A DNA stretch of 64,000 bases. It comes from Ancylobacter sp. Lp-2 (GTDB lineage Bacteria; Pseudomonadota; Alphaproteobacteria; Rhizobiales; Xanthobacteraceae). This document shows, piece by piece, positions 19,267 to 28,337 of this stretch. Position 1 is the stretch's first letter. Every line of letters starts with the position of its first letter. Location of the stretch: positions 124,001-188,000 of the forward strand of contig NZ_JAJALI010000005.1 in assembly GCF_020523795.1 (NCBI RefSeq), given 5' to 3'. The translations under genes were made by a program, and so were the position numbers. Under the pieces are notes generated by a model. The model saw nothing but the letters and a program-made list of their open reading frames with translations, had not been told where the DNA came from and did not search any database.

Positions 19267-20269
19267 CCTCTCCACCTCTCCCACCACGCCGGCGCCGGCC
19301 GAGCGCCGCGCCGCCCTGCTGTCGCTCCTGTGGCAGGCGGCGCTGCCCATCGCTCTCGTATTGCTGCTGCTCGGCTTCGCCACGGTGGATTCCGCCGTGC
19401 TCAGCGCCGGCAACCTCGTCAACATCGTGCAGCAGGCGAGCTACCTCGCTCTGTTCGCCATGGCGCAGACGGTGGTGATCCTCACCCGCGGCTTCGACCT
19501 CGCTCTCGGGCCGACCGTGTCGATGGTCAGCGTCGGCGCCGCGCTCGCCATGGCCGCCGGGGTCGCCGGCGGCCAGGAGCCGCTCACCGTGCTCGTGATG
19601 GGTCTCGCCGCCGGCTTCGCGCTCGGCGCCGCCTGCGGCGTGTTCAACGGCGTGGTGGTCGCCTATCTCGGGGTCAGCCCCTTCGTGGCGACGCTGGGCA
19701 GCTATAACATCGCCATCGGCATCGCCACCACCATCTCCGGCGGCCGGCCGGTGCAGGGGGTGCCGGACCTGTTCTCGCAGCTGCTCTATGGCGGCAGCGT
19801 GTTCGGCGTGCCCGCCGCGATCGTCATCGCGGTGCTGGTCGGCATCGGGCTGCACCTCGTGCTGACCCGCACCGTCTATGGCCGTGCGCTCTATGTCATC
19901 GGCACCAATCCCCGCGCGGCGGCGGTGGCCGGCCTGCCGGTGAAGCGGCTGCTGGTCGCCACCTATGTGCTGTGCTCCTGCCTCGCGGCTCTGGGGGCGC
20001 TGATGATGACGGCGCGCACCGGCTCCGGCGAACCGAACCTCGGCGGCTCGCTGTCGCTACAAGCCATCGCCGCGGCGGTGGTGGGCGGCACCAGCCTCGC
20101 CGGCGGGCGCGGTGGGGTCGGCACCGCCGTCGTCGGCGCGCTGTTCGTCACCATCCTGTCGAACGGCATGAACCTCGCCCGCATCGATGGCTATGTGCAG
20201 ATGGTGGTGCTCGGCGCCATCGTCATCGCCGGCGTGGTGCTCGACCGGCTGCGGCTGGAGCGCCGCTGA
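19259..20269 (+). CDS. Sugar-type ABC transporter permease (RbsC family), second copy
   Basis: A 336-residue RbsC-type permease. The GTG start at 19259 lies inside the end of the previous gene and is preceded by GGAGGAAG, a very strong site. The ILTRGFDLALGPTVSMVSV segment and GGTSLAGGRGGVG near the C-terminus mark the family. It pairs with the preceding permease. After its stop come 94 bp and then the molybdenum hydroxylase genes, with no terminator seen, so the importer and enzyme are probably one transcript. Confidence 0.9.
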   Translation: MSDLSTSPTTPAPAERRAALLSLLWQAALPIALVLLLLGFATVDSAVLSAGNLVNIVQQASYLALFAMAQTVVILTRGFDLALGPTVSMVSVGAALAMAAGVAGGQEPLTVLVMGLAAGFALGAACGVFNGVVVAYLGVSPFVATLGSYNIAIGIATTISGGRPVQGVPDLFSQLLYGGSVFGVPAAIVIAVLVGIGLHLVLTRTVYGRALYVIGTNPRAAAVAGLPVKRLLVATYVLCSCLAALGALMMTARTGSGEPNLGGSLSLQAIAAAVVGGTSLAGGRGGVGTAVVGALFVTILSNGMNLARIDGYVQMVVLGAIVIAGVVLDRLRLERR

Positions 20270-20363
20270 TGCGCGGCTTCGGCCTCACCGGACAGATCGG
20301 CCGCATCGTCCACCTCACCGTCCTGACCGGACACGCCCCGAGACCGCCTTTGGAGGTATCTCG

Positions 20364-21203
20364 TTGACCCCCTCGCTCTATCTCGCCCCCTCCCTCGCGA
20401 CCGCCCTCGACGCCCTCGCGGAGCGCGGTCGCGAGGGGGCGCCGCTGGCCGGCGGCACCTGGATCATGCGGGCGCCGATCCGCCACGAACCCTTGCGGAG
20501 CGCCTATGTCGGGCTCGGCCGGGTGCCCGAGCTGGGGCGCGTCGAGATCGAAAGCGACCACGTCGCCATCGGCGCCGGCGTCACCCATGACCGCCTCGCC
20601 GGCGCCCTGGCGGAGGCCCCGGAGCTGCGCGTGCTCGCCCAGGCCGCCGGCCGCTCGGCGAACCCCGCCGTGCGCCGCGCCGCCACAATCGGCGGCAATC
20701 TGTGCACCGCCGACTTCGCCGCCGCCGACCTCGTGCCAGCGCTGCTCTGCCTCGATGCCGAGGTGGAGATCCGCTCGCCCGGTGCGGTCGAGCGCATGCC
20801 GCTGGAGAAATTTCTCTCGATCCGCCAATCGCTTGAGCCCGGCCAGCTGCTGACGCGCGTCGTGATCCCGCGTACCGCCGCCCGCAGCGCCCATGCCCGA
20901 CTGCCACTGCGCAAGGCCGGCGACTACCCGACCGCCATCCTCAGCCTGTCGGTCGCCCGCGACGCGGACGGACGGGTGGCGCAGGCCCGCATCGCCGTCG
21001 GTTCGGTGGAGCCGGTGGCGCGCCGCTGGACCCGTCTCGAGGCTGCGCTGGCCGGCGTCCCGCTCGATGCCGGCACCGTCCATCGCCTCGCCACCGAGCT
21101 TGCCGACGACTTCACCGGCCGCGACGGCGTGGAAGCGCCGGGCTGGTACCGGGTCGCGGTGTTGCCGGCGCTGGTCCGGCGCGCCGTCGCCGCGCTCCAC
21201 TGA
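20364..21203 (+). CDS. Molybdenum hydroxylase FAD-binding subunit (CoxM/xanthine dehydrogenase family)
   Basis: A 279-residue FAD-binding subunit. AGGTWIMRA near residue 27 and TIGGNLCTAD near residue 111 are the two FAD pyrophosphate-binding motifs of this family. The start is a TTG at 20364 preceded by TGGAGGT with 6-bp spacing; earlier in-frame ATGs lie inside the permease gene. It passes electrons from the iron-sulfur subunit to an acceptor. The iron-sulfur and molybdenum subunits follow at 17 and 11 bp. Confidence 0.9.
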   Translation: MTPSLYLAPSLATALDALAERGREGAPLAGGTWIMRAPIRHEPLRSAYVGLGRVPELGRVEIESDHVAIGAGVTHDRLAGALAEAPELRVLAQAAGRSANPAVRRAATIGGNLCTADFAAADLVPALLCLDAEVEIRSPGAVERMPLEKFLSIRQSLEPGQLLTRVVIPRTAARSAHARLPLRKAGDYPTAILSLSVARDADGRVAQARIAVGSVEPVARRWTRLEAALAGVPLDAGTVHRLATELADDFTGRDGVEAPGWYRVAVLPALVRRAVAALH

Positions 21204-21220
21204 TCCCGACAGGAGGTCCC

Positions 21221-21676
21221 ATGCCCATCGAGATGACCGTCAATGGCGAGCCGAGGCGCTCCCTTGCCGAGCCGATGACGCCGCTGATCGACGTGCTGCG
21301 CGACGAATTTCATTTGACCGGCGCCAAGCCGGTGTGCCGCGAAGGCTTTTGCGGCGCCTGCACCGTGCAGCTGGACGGCGTACCCGTGCTGTCCTGCCTC
21401 ACCCCGGCGGGACTGGCGGAAGGGCATGATATCCGCACCGTCGAGGGACTGTCCGCCGGCGGCCGGCTCAACCCGATCCAGGCCAAGTTCGCCGAGCACG
21501 ACGCGGTGCAATGCGGCATGTGCTTTCCCGGCATGGTGGTGACGTTGACGCATTTTCTCGCCCACACGCCGCGCCCGAGCCGCGACGAGGTGCAGGCCGC
21601 CCTCGCCGGCAATGCCTGCCGCTGCACCGGCTATGAGCGCATCGTCGCGGCGGCGCTCGACGCCGCCGGCGCCTGA
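21221..21676 (+). CDS. Molybdenum hydroxylase [2Fe-2S] subunit (CoxS family)
   Basis: A 151-residue subunit with two [2Fe-2S] clusters. Cys39, 44, 47 and 59 form the plant-ferredoxin-type site (CREGFCGAC plus SC), and Cys98, 101, 133 and 135 the second (CGMC, CRC). All eight ligands are present. The RE between Cys39 and Gly replaces the commoner acidic residues. It sits between the FAD and molybdenum subunits, the usual middle position of such operons. Confidence 0.93.
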   Translation: MPIEMTVNGEPRRSLAEPMTPLIDVLRDEFHLTGAKPVCREGFCGACTVQLDGVPVLSCLTPAGLAEGHDIRTVEGLSAGGRLNPIQAKFAEHDAVQCGMCFPGMVVTLTHFLAHTPRPSRDEVQAALAGNACRCTGYERIVAAALDAAGA

Positions 21677-21687
21677 GGAGGACCGCG

Positions 21688-24048
21688 ATGACCGTCGACG
21701 CCGTGATGGAGTTCCGCCGCCGCGACGCCGGCGACAAGCTGATGGGACGCACCCGCTACACCATCGACCGCGCCGCGCCGGGCATGCTGCACGCGGCGGT
21801 GCTGCGCGCGCAGGTGCCCTCGGGGCGCCTCGTGCGGCTCGACGTCACCAAGGCCGCCGCGATGCCCGGCGTGCGGGCGATCGCCACCGCCGCCGATGCG
21901 CCCGGCCGCGTCGGCATCGGCATCGCCGATCACACGCTCTTCGCCGAAGACATCATCCGCTATGTCGGCGAGCCGCTCGCCGCCGTCGCGGCGGAGACGC
22001 TGGAGCAGGCGCAGGCGGCGCTTGACGCCATCGAGGTCGAGATCGCGCCGCTGCCGGCGCTCTTCACCATGGAGGCCGCGCTGGCGCCCGGCGCGCCGCT
22101 GGTGCATGCCGGCTGGCGGGACTACGAGGTACTGCTGGAGGGCGGCGCGCGCGCCGGCAACGTCGCCTGGGAGGCGACGGTGGTGCGCGGCGACGTCGAT
22201 GCCGCTTTCGCCCGGCCGGACGTGACGGTGGTCGAGAGCACGTTCCGCGTCGGGCGGCAGAACCACATGGCGTTCGAGCCGCGGGCGGCGGTGGCGAATT
22301 ACGAGGAAGGCCGCTTCCACATCGAGACCTCCACCCAGGTGCCCTGGACGGTACGCAACGCCACCGCCCGCTTCCTCGGCGTTCCCGCCTCGCAGGTGCG
22401 GGTGACGGTGCCGCCGGTCGGCGGCGCCTTCGGGCTGAAATTCGACATCGCCATCGAGCCCTTCGCCGCGCTGCTGGCGAAGCTCAGCGGGCGGTCGGTG
22501 CGGCTGGTCAATTCCCGCGAGGAGGAGATGCTCACCTGCCTGTTCCGCGAGAATGCCGAGATCCGCATCCGCTCGGCGGTCACGCGGGAGGGCGAGATCG
22601 CCGGCCGGGAAGCCGTGGTGCTGATGGATTGCGGCGCCTATGGCGGCGAGCAGATCTTCCTCACCACCATGACCGCCCACACGCTGGGCGGCAATTATCG
22701 GCTCGGCGCCACCCGCCTCGCCTCCCGCGCCGTCTACACCCACACCGCCCCCAACGGCGCCTTCCGCGCCTGCAACGGCGTCTACAACACCTTCGCGCTG
22801 GAGCGGCACACCGACGAGATCGCCGCCGCCATCGACATGGACCCGCTGGAATTCCGCCAGCGCAACGTGCTCGGCGACGGCGACCTCGGCGCCACCGGAC
22901 AGGTCTATGAGGGCGACGTGCTGCGCCCGATGCTGGACCGCATGCAGGCGCTGCGTGCCGCCGCGCCGCCGCATCAGGCCGACGACGGGCGGCTCTACGG
23001 CCGCGCCACCACGGTCGGCACCTGGTTCGTCTTCACCGGCCCCTCGGCGGCGACGGTAAACATGAACGCCGACGGCAGCGCCACCTTGGTCACTTCGGGG
23101 GTCGAGATCGGCTCCGGCTCGATGATGCAGAGCCTGCCGCAGATCGTCGCCGCCACGCTCGGCATGCGGCCGGAAGACGTGGTGGTACGCCAGGCCGATA
23201 CCGACGCCGCCGGCTACGATGTCGGCGTCGGCGGCGGCCGGCAGACCGTTTCGCTGGGCGCCGCCAGCCTCCAGGCGGCGCAGGAGGTGCGCGGCAAGCT
23301 CATGCAGGTCGCCGCGCAGATGCTGGACGCCTCGCCCGACGACCTCATGGTGCAGAACGGCCGGATCGAGATCGCCGGCCCCAACGGCGCCGGCTTCACC
23401 CTCGCCGAGGTGACGGCGCAGGCGCAGGCGCTGACCGGGCCGGTCGCCGGCACCGGCTCCTTCACCCGCAAGGGCGTGCCGGCCATCCCCGGCTGCGCCG
23501 CCGGGCACTTCATCGACGCGCTGGATATCCCGGTCTTCGCCGTCCACGACTGCGAGGTGGCCGTCGACCCGGATACCGGCCATGTCGAGGTGCTCGCCTA
23601 TCGCGTGGTGCAGGATGTCGGGCGGGCGCTCAACCGCAGCGCCATATGCGGCCAGATCCAGGGCGGGGTGGTGCAGGGCCTCGGCTATGCGCTGCACGAG
23701 GAGGTGTCGATCGACGCCGGGGGCCGGATCTGCCAGAACGGCTTCGAGACCTATCGCGTGCCGCTGGCCGCCGACGTGGTGCCGGTCGAGATCGACCTGT
23801 TCGAGGGGGCTCCTTCGCTCGGGCCGATGGGCATCAAGGGCGCCGGCGAGGTACCAATCCTCAATGTCGGGGCCAGCATCGCCTGCGCGGTGGCGAACGC
23901 GACCGGCACGCGCGTGCAGGAGCTGCCGCTGACCCCGCCGCGTGTGCTCGCCTTGATGCTGGGGCGCCAGCCCGAGCTCGCCTTTCCTCACATCCTGCCG
24001 GAATGGGACGACAATCTGGTACGCCCGCACGGCATGGCGGAGGGCTGA
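21688..24048 (+). CDS. Molybdenum hydroxylase large subunit (xanthine dehydrogenase family)
   Basis: A 786-residue molybdopterin-cytosine-dinucleotide-type subunit. The N-terminal GRTRYTIDRAAPGMLHAAVL, the PPVGGAFGLKF stretch, GVGGGRQT and the C-terminal GIKGAGEVPI are family marks; the catalytic glutamate is E721 in that last motif. The active-site loop reads FRACNGVYN rather than the FRGFG of xanthine dehydrogenase, so the substrate is probably not xanthine. Such enzymes hydroxylate N-heterocycles or aldehydes with water. It closes a long operon with HyuAB and an importer, which suggests ring hydroxylation before ring opening. Confidence 0.92.
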   Translation: MTVDAVMEFRRRDAGDKLMGRTRYTIDRAAPGMLHAAVLRAQVPSGRLVRLDVTKAAAMPGVRAIATAADAPGRVGIGIADHTLFAEDIIRYVGEPLAAVAAETLEQAQAALDAIEVEIAPLPALFTMEAALAPGAPLVHAGWRDYEVLLEGGARAGNVAWEATVVRGDVDAAFARPDVTVVESTFRVGRQNHMAFEPRAAVANYEEGRFHIETSTQVPWTVRNATARFLGVPASQVRVTVPPVGGAFGLKFDIAIEPFAALLAKLSGRSVRLVNSREEEMLTCLFRENAEIRIRSAVTREGEIAGREAVVLMDCGAYGGEQIFLTTMTAHTLGGNYRLGATRLASRAVYTHTAPNGAFRACNGVYNTFALERHTDEIAAAIDMDPLEFRQRNVLGDGDLGATGQVYEGDVLRPMLDRMQALRAAAPPHQADDGRLYGRATTVGTWFVFTGPSAATVNMNADGSATLVTSGVEIGSGSMMQSLPQIVAATLGMRPEDVVVRQADTDAAGYDVGVGGGRQTVSLGAASLQAAQEVRGKLMQVAAQMLDASPDDLMVQNGRIEIAGPNGAGFTLAEVTAQAQALTGPVAGTGSFTRKGVPAIPGCAAGHFIDALDIPVFAVHDCEVAVDPDTGHVEVLAYRVVQDVGRALNRSAICGQIQGGVVQGLGYALHEEVSIDAGGRICQNGFETYRVPLAADVVPVEIDLFEGAPSLGPMGIKGAGEVPILNVGASIACAVANATGTRVQELPLTPPRVLALMLGRQPELAFPHILPEWDDNLVRPHGMAEG

Positions 24049-24109
24049 TCCGCAACCGGCTTGCGCCCCGCACAAGCACCGCTCTTCATCGGTTGCTAAC
24101 GCCAGAGCG

Positions 24110-24140
24110 TTGACAACGTTATGAAAGCTTGCCGAACCGA
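24110..24140 (+). promoter_or_regulatory. Possible promoter upstream of the HdeD-fusion gene
   Basis: A TTGACA at 24110-24115, inside the small palindrome CGTTGACAACG, lies in the 217-bp gap after the hydroxylase operon. The region just downstream has no good -10 hexamer at 17 bp, so this is only a candidate. Confidence 0.25.
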
Positions 24141-24265
24141 AGCATGGATTGATAGGCTCCGGCCACCTCGGCGGCCGTTCGTTCTCGGCCGCCCCCCTTC
24201 ATGCTACCGGAGATCGCTCGTCGCGGCCGCCAACCGCGAAACGGCGCGTTTCTGCAAGGTGACCC

Positions 24266-25552
24266 ATGATCGAAGTGCTGATGCTGCTGATCGGAGCCCG
24301 GGCGATTCGGGACAAATGGTGGGTGGTCGGCATCATCGGTCTGGTCTGGCTGGCGATGGGAAGCGCCATCCTCATCAACGCGCTCAGCGACGAATGGCGG
24401 ATTCCGGCCCACTGGTTCACCGTGCCGCTGCTGCTTGACGCCGCCGCCTCGCTGACCGCCGGCTTCGGCAGCACCGGCACGCGGCGGGCGCTGCGCTTCA
24501 GCAAGGCCGGCATCATGGTCGCCATCTCCTTGCTGATCATCATCCGTCCGTGGGGAAGCGACATGTTCATCGGCTTCCTCGTCGGCACCTTCCTCGTCAC
24601 CGATGCGAGCTTCCGCGCGGCCAGCGCCTGGGTGGTACGTTTCCCCAGCTGGCGGCGCTCGCTGGTCGCCGCCGGCATCGAGTTCCTGCTCGGCCTCTGG
24701 TCGTTCCTGCCCTGGCCGACCGGCTGGCGGGGCGAAGTCGGCGAGGATGTCGGCACGCTGCTGATCGTCACCGCCTATGGACTGCTGGTCACGGCCGGAC
24801 GCATCCGCCGCCTGCCCAAGGGCATGCCGGTGGCGCGAATCCTCAGCGAGGGCTGGCCGCGCGGCCGCGCGCCCGCCGTCCCGGAACAGGACCCGGCCGC
24901 TCCCATGGTCGGCACCCTCACCGTGCATGTCTGGACGCCGACCGGCGATCTCGTCGGGCTCGGCCGCGGCATCGCCCGCTACGTGGCGGCTCTGGACGAG
25001 CACGGCGTGATCTCCACCGGCCATGCGGCGCTGGAAGCGGGGCCGGACGTCTATATCAGCCACTATCCGGCGGTGGAGATCGACCGCGACGGCTCGCAAT
25101 TCACCCGCGTGCTGCGCGCAACGCGGGAAAACGACGTGCCGGGCAAGTTCCAGCCGAGCTACGCGTTTGAAAGCGCCGAATGGTGCCCGTCGAGCTGGCG
25201 GGTCGAGCTTACCGGCCTCGATGTCGGGGCGCTGCGTGCCTTCTGGGCGTCCTACCGCGAGAACACCACCTACAACCTGACCAACCGCAACTGCTCCAGT
25301 TCGGTGGCCAAAGCGCTCGACGCCGCCATTGAAGGGTTGTTCGCGCAGGAGGTCCGCTCCCCCTGGTTTCTCGTGCGGCTGTTGATGCTGCCGGAATTCT
25401 GGGCCGCCGGCGTCATTCGCCGCCGCGCCGAGCTGATGGCCTGGACGCCCGGCCTGGTGCTCGACTATGCCCGCGCCCTGTCCGCCATCGTCGAACTGCC
25501 GGAGCGCATGGGTCGGGGGGCCCCGCGCAACCGGACACCGCAAGCCATCTAG
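24266..25552 (+). CDS. HdeD-like membrane domain fused to a putative papain-like (permuted) domain
   Basis: A 428-residue protein that I do not know as a named family. Residues 17-180 hold about six hydrophobic segments in pairs, like HdeD/DUF308 membrane proteins. After a linker (about 185-215), residues 215-355 look soluble: LTVHVWTPTGD, then GHAALEAGPDVYISHYP with H253, then NLTNRNCSSSVAKAL with C343. A histidine before an Asn-Cys pair is the order seen in circularly permuted papain-like folds (NlpC/P60-like, PPPDE, LRAT). A thiol hydrolase or acyltransferase anchored in the membrane is inferred, not shown. The ATG follows AAGGTGACCC. Confidence 0.6.
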   Translation: MIEVLMLLIGARAIRDKWWVVGIIGLVWLAMGSAILINALSDEWRIPAHWFTVPLLLDAAASLTAGFGSTGTRRALRFSKAGIMVAISLLIIIRPWGSDMFIGFLVGTFLVTDASFRAASAWVVRFPSWRRSLVAAGIEFLLGLWSFLPWPTGWRGEVGEDVGTLLIVTAYGLLVTAGRIRRLPKGMPVARILSEGWPRGRAPAVPEQDPAAPMVGTLTVHVWTPTGDLVGLGRGIARYVAALDEHGVISTGHAALEAGPDVYISHYPAVEIDRDGSQFTRVLRATRENDVPGKFQPSYAFESAEWCPSSWRVELTGLDVGALRAFWASYRENTTYNLTNRNCSSSVAKALDAAIEGLFAQEVRSPWFLVRLLMLPEFWAAGVIRRRAELMAWTPGLVLDYARALSAIVELPERMGRGAPRNRTPQAI

Positions 25553-25593
25553 GGAATCCGGGCCGCCGCCGCGCGGCGCGGCCCGGAGGGGGA

Positions 25594-26772
25594 ATGACCA
25601 TCATGCAGCCGGCAACCGGCAACACCATATTGGCGCGCGTCGCCATCATCGCCACGGCGACGGTCTTCGGGCTGACCTACAGCCTGAGCGCGGCACTGAT
25701 CGCGCTGGATCTCGCCGAAAAAGGGCTGAGCGAGGCGCTGATCGGCGCCAATGCCGCCATGCATGCGATCGGCGTGCTGCTGATGGCCTTCCTGCTGCCG
25801 CGCCTCACTGCGTTTTTCGGCCTGCGGCGTTCGGTGATCGGCTCGCTGCTGATGGCCGCCTTGCTGCTCTGCCTGTTCCCCGCGATGCCGCTGGTCTGGC
25901 TATGGTTCCCGCTGCGCATCCTGCTCGGCGCCGCGTCCGAGGTGCTGTTCGTGCTGTCGGAGACCTGGCTGAACGCGCTGAGCTCGGAATCCTCGCGCGC
26001 CCGCACCATGGGCGCCTATACCGCCGCGATGTCGGTCGGCTTCGCGCTCGGGCCGCTGATCCTCTCGGTCGCCGGCTCGCAGGGCTTCCTGCCCTACGCG
26101 ATCGGCGCCGGCCTCGCTTTGTGCGCGGCCGCCTTCGTGGTGTCGCCCTCGATCTCGGCACCGGTGATCGAGCAGCCGCATCACAGCAACCCGTTCCGCT
26201 ATATCCGCCTTGCGCCGGTCGCGATGGCGGCCACCGCGCTGAACGCCGCGGTCGAGACCGCCGGCCTCACCTTCCTGACGCTCTACGCGATGTCGGTCGG
26301 CTGGCAGGAAGCGCAGGCGACCCAGCTGATGACCTGCATGATGTTCGGCGCCATCGTGCTGCAGCTGCCGATCGGCTGGCTGGGCGACAAGATGGACCGG
26401 CAGAAGCTCATCATCGTGCTCGCTTTGCTTTCCGCCCTGGGGGCGGCCGCCTGGCCGTGGGCGCTGGCCTCCGAATGGACGATCTACCCGCTGCTCTTCG
26501 TCTGGGGCGGGCTGTTCGTCGGCATCTACACGATCATGCTCACCATCATCGGCAGCCGCTTCTCCGGCAGCGACATCGTCGGCATCTATGCCGGCATGGG
26601 GCTGTTCTGGGGCGTGGGCGCGCTGGTCGGCCCCACCCTCGCCGGCGTCGCCATGCAGGTGACGACGCATGGACTGGTCGCCTTCGTCGCGCTCGCCTGC
26701 GCCCTGTTCGCCGGTGCTGCGCTGGTGCTCCGTTCGCCGCCGCCGTCGGCAACGCTGCGCACCGATCCGTAA
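25594..26772 (+). CDS. MFS transporter
   Basis: A 392-residue protein with about twelve hydrophobic segments, a standard major facilitator length. LGAASEVLFVLSETWLNAL and the loop GWLGDKMDRQKLI between the halves match the short sugar/drug MFS group (YcaD-like). The ATG at 25594 follows GGAGGGGGA. It lies 41 bp after the HdeD-fusion gene and 45 bp before the amidase, so it may export or import the amidase substrate. No substrate can be named. Confidence 0.85.
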   Translation: MTIMQPATGNTILARVAIIATATVFGLTYSLSAALIALDLAEKGLSEALIGANAAMHAIGVLLMAFLLPRLTAFFGLRRSVIGSLLMAALLLCLFPAMPLVWLWFPLRILLGAASEVLFVLSETWLNALSSESSRARTMGAYTAAMSVGFALGPLILSVAGSQGFLPYAIGAGLALCAAAFVVSPSISAPVIEQPHHSNPFRYIRLAPVAMAATALNAAVETAGLTFLTLYAMSVGWQEAQATQLMTCMMFGAIVLQLPIGWLGDKMDRQKLIIVLALLSALGAAAWPWALASEWTIYPLLFVWGGLFVGIYTIMLTIIGSRFSGSDIVGIYAGMGLFWGVGALVGPTLAGVAMQVTTHGLVAFVALACALFAGAALVLRSPPPSATLRTDP

Positions 26773-26817
26773 GCCTTCGCCTAGGCGTGACGACACGCCG
26801 GATATCGGGAGTTCGAG

Positions 26818-28275
26818 GTGAGTGTGAGTGATCTGTTCGAGAGTTGCGACGCCGTCGCGCTGGCCGAGCTCGTGCACCGGCGGGAGGTGACACCCACCGA
26901 ATTGCTCGACGAGGCGCTGCGCCGGGTCGAGGCGCTCAATCCGCAGCTCAATGCCGTGGTGCTGCAGCAAGAGGGTGTCGCGCGCCGCCTCATCGCCGAA
27001 GGGCTGCCGGATGGCCCGCTCAAGGGCGTGCCGTTCCTGCTGAAGGACCTCGGCGCCGAAGCCATCGACTTTCCGTCCAATAATGGCTCGCGGCTGTTCG
27101 CCAACACGCGCTACGGCCAGGATTCCTCGATCTATGCCCGGCTGAAGATGGCCGGCCTCGTCACCTTCGGCCGTACCACCTCGCCGGAAGGCGGCGTCGG
27201 CCCGACCACCGAGGCCGCGGTCTATGGCGGGCCGACCCGCAACCCGTGGAACCCGGAGCACACGACCGGCGGCTCCTCCGGTGGCGCGGCGGCGGCGGTG
27301 GCCTCCGGCATGGTGCCGGTGGCGCACGGCTCGGATGGTGGCGGCTCGGTGCGCATTCCCGCCTCGAGCTGCGGCCTGTTCGGCTTCAAGGCGACCCGCG
27401 CCCGCCTGCCGGACGGCCCCTATGTCGGCGAAGGCTGGGCCGGCATGGCGATCGACGGCTTCCTCACCCGCTCGGTACGCGATACCGCCGTGCTGCTCGA
27501 CGCCACCCACGGCATCGATCTCGGCGCACCCTATGCGGCTCCGCCGCTGGAAGCCTCGTTCGGCGCCGCGCTGAAGCGGCAGGACAAGCCGCTGCGCATC
27601 GCCTTCATCACCACCACGCTGACCGGCGAGGCGATCCATCCCGAATGCCGCGCCGCGGTCGAGCAGACGGCGCGGCTGCTGGAGAGCCTCGGCCATCAGG
27701 TCGAGGAGGCCCGCCCCAAGGCCGATAGCGCCGGCATGATGGCGGCCTGGACCAAGGTGGTCGCGTGCGGCACGGCATTGTCGGTCGAGAGCGCGGTGCG
27801 CCGGCGCGGCCGCCCGCTCGAGGAAGGCGAGATCGAGAACGTCGCCCGCACCGCCATGGCCTATGCCCGCACGGTGAGCGGCGCCGACTATCTCGAGGCG
27901 GTCAACAAGGTGCACGCCTATGGCCGCGAGATGGCCGGCTTCTTCCAGCACTACGACATCCTGCTGACGGCGACGCTCGCCGAGCCGCCGGCGAAGCTCG
28001 GCCGCTTCAACCATGCCGGCAAGGAGTATGTCGACTACCGGATGGGGCCAGGAATGGTGTTCGCCTATTCGCCCTTCACGGCGGCGTTCAACGCCTCCGG
28101 CCAGCCGGCGGCCTCGCTGCCGCTGCACTGGACGCCGGATGGCCTGCCGGTCGGCATCCACCTCGCCGCCGGCTATGGGCGTGACGAGCAGTTGCTCGGG
28201 CTGTGCGCCCGCGTCGAGGAAGCGGCCCCGTGGTTCCAGCGCCGCCCGCCGATCAGCCTGTCCCGCAAGGACTGA
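26818..28275 (+). CDS. Amidase (amidase signature family)
   Basis: A 485-residue cytoplasmic amidase. The Ser-cisSer-Lys triad is complete: K76 in [10 protein letters not shown]153 in [12 protein letters not shown], and the nucleophile S177 in [13 protein letters not shown]. It hydrolyses a carboxamide to acid and ammonia. The start is GTG at 26818 or GTG at 26824; GGGAG and GAGG sites are present and do not decide between them. It converges with the amidohydrolase gene. In this neighbourhood of lactam, hydantoin and polyamine genes a role in nitrogen salvage is likely. Confidence 0.9.
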   Translation: MSVSDLFESCDAVALAELVHRREVTPTELLDEALRRVEALNPQLNAVVLQQEGVARRLIAEGLPDGPLKGVPFLLKDLGAEAIDFPSNNGSRLFANTRYGQDSSIYARLKMAGLVTFGRTTSPEGGVGPTTEAAVYGGPTRNPWNPEHTTGGSSGGAAAAVASGMVPVAHGSDGGGSVRIPASSCGLFGFKATRARLPDGPYVGEGWAGMAIDGFLTRSVRDTAVLLDATHGIDLGAPYAAPPLEASFGAALKRQDKPLRIAFITTTLTGEAIHPECRAAVEQTARLLESLGHQVEEARPKADSAGMMAAWTKVVACGTALSVESAVRRRGRPLEEGEIENVARTAMAYARTVSGADYLEAVNKVHAYGREMAGFFQHYDILLTATLAEPPAKLGRFNHAGKEYVDYRMGPGMVFAYSPFTAAFNASGQPAASLPLHWTPDGLPVGIHLAAGYGRDEQLLGLCARVEEAAPWFQRRPPISLSRKD

Positions 28276-28303
28276 CGTTTCCCACGGGACTGACCCGCTC
28301 GGG

Positions 28304-28329
28304 CCGACCCGGTATCCTCGCCGGGTCGG
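28304..28329. terminator. Hairpin between convergent amidase and amidohydrolase genes
   Basis: A perfect 9-bp stem (28304-28312 with 28321-28329) with an eight-base loop, centred in the 62-bp gap between two convergent stops. There is no T run on either side, so it may act weakly or in both directions. Confidence 0.5.
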
Positions 28330-28337
28330 AGGGCGCG

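Noticed and set aside
21631..24075. An 814-codon minus-strand frame opposite the molybdenum hydroxylase large subunit.
   Set aside because: Shadow of a clear xanthine-dehydrogenase-family gene.
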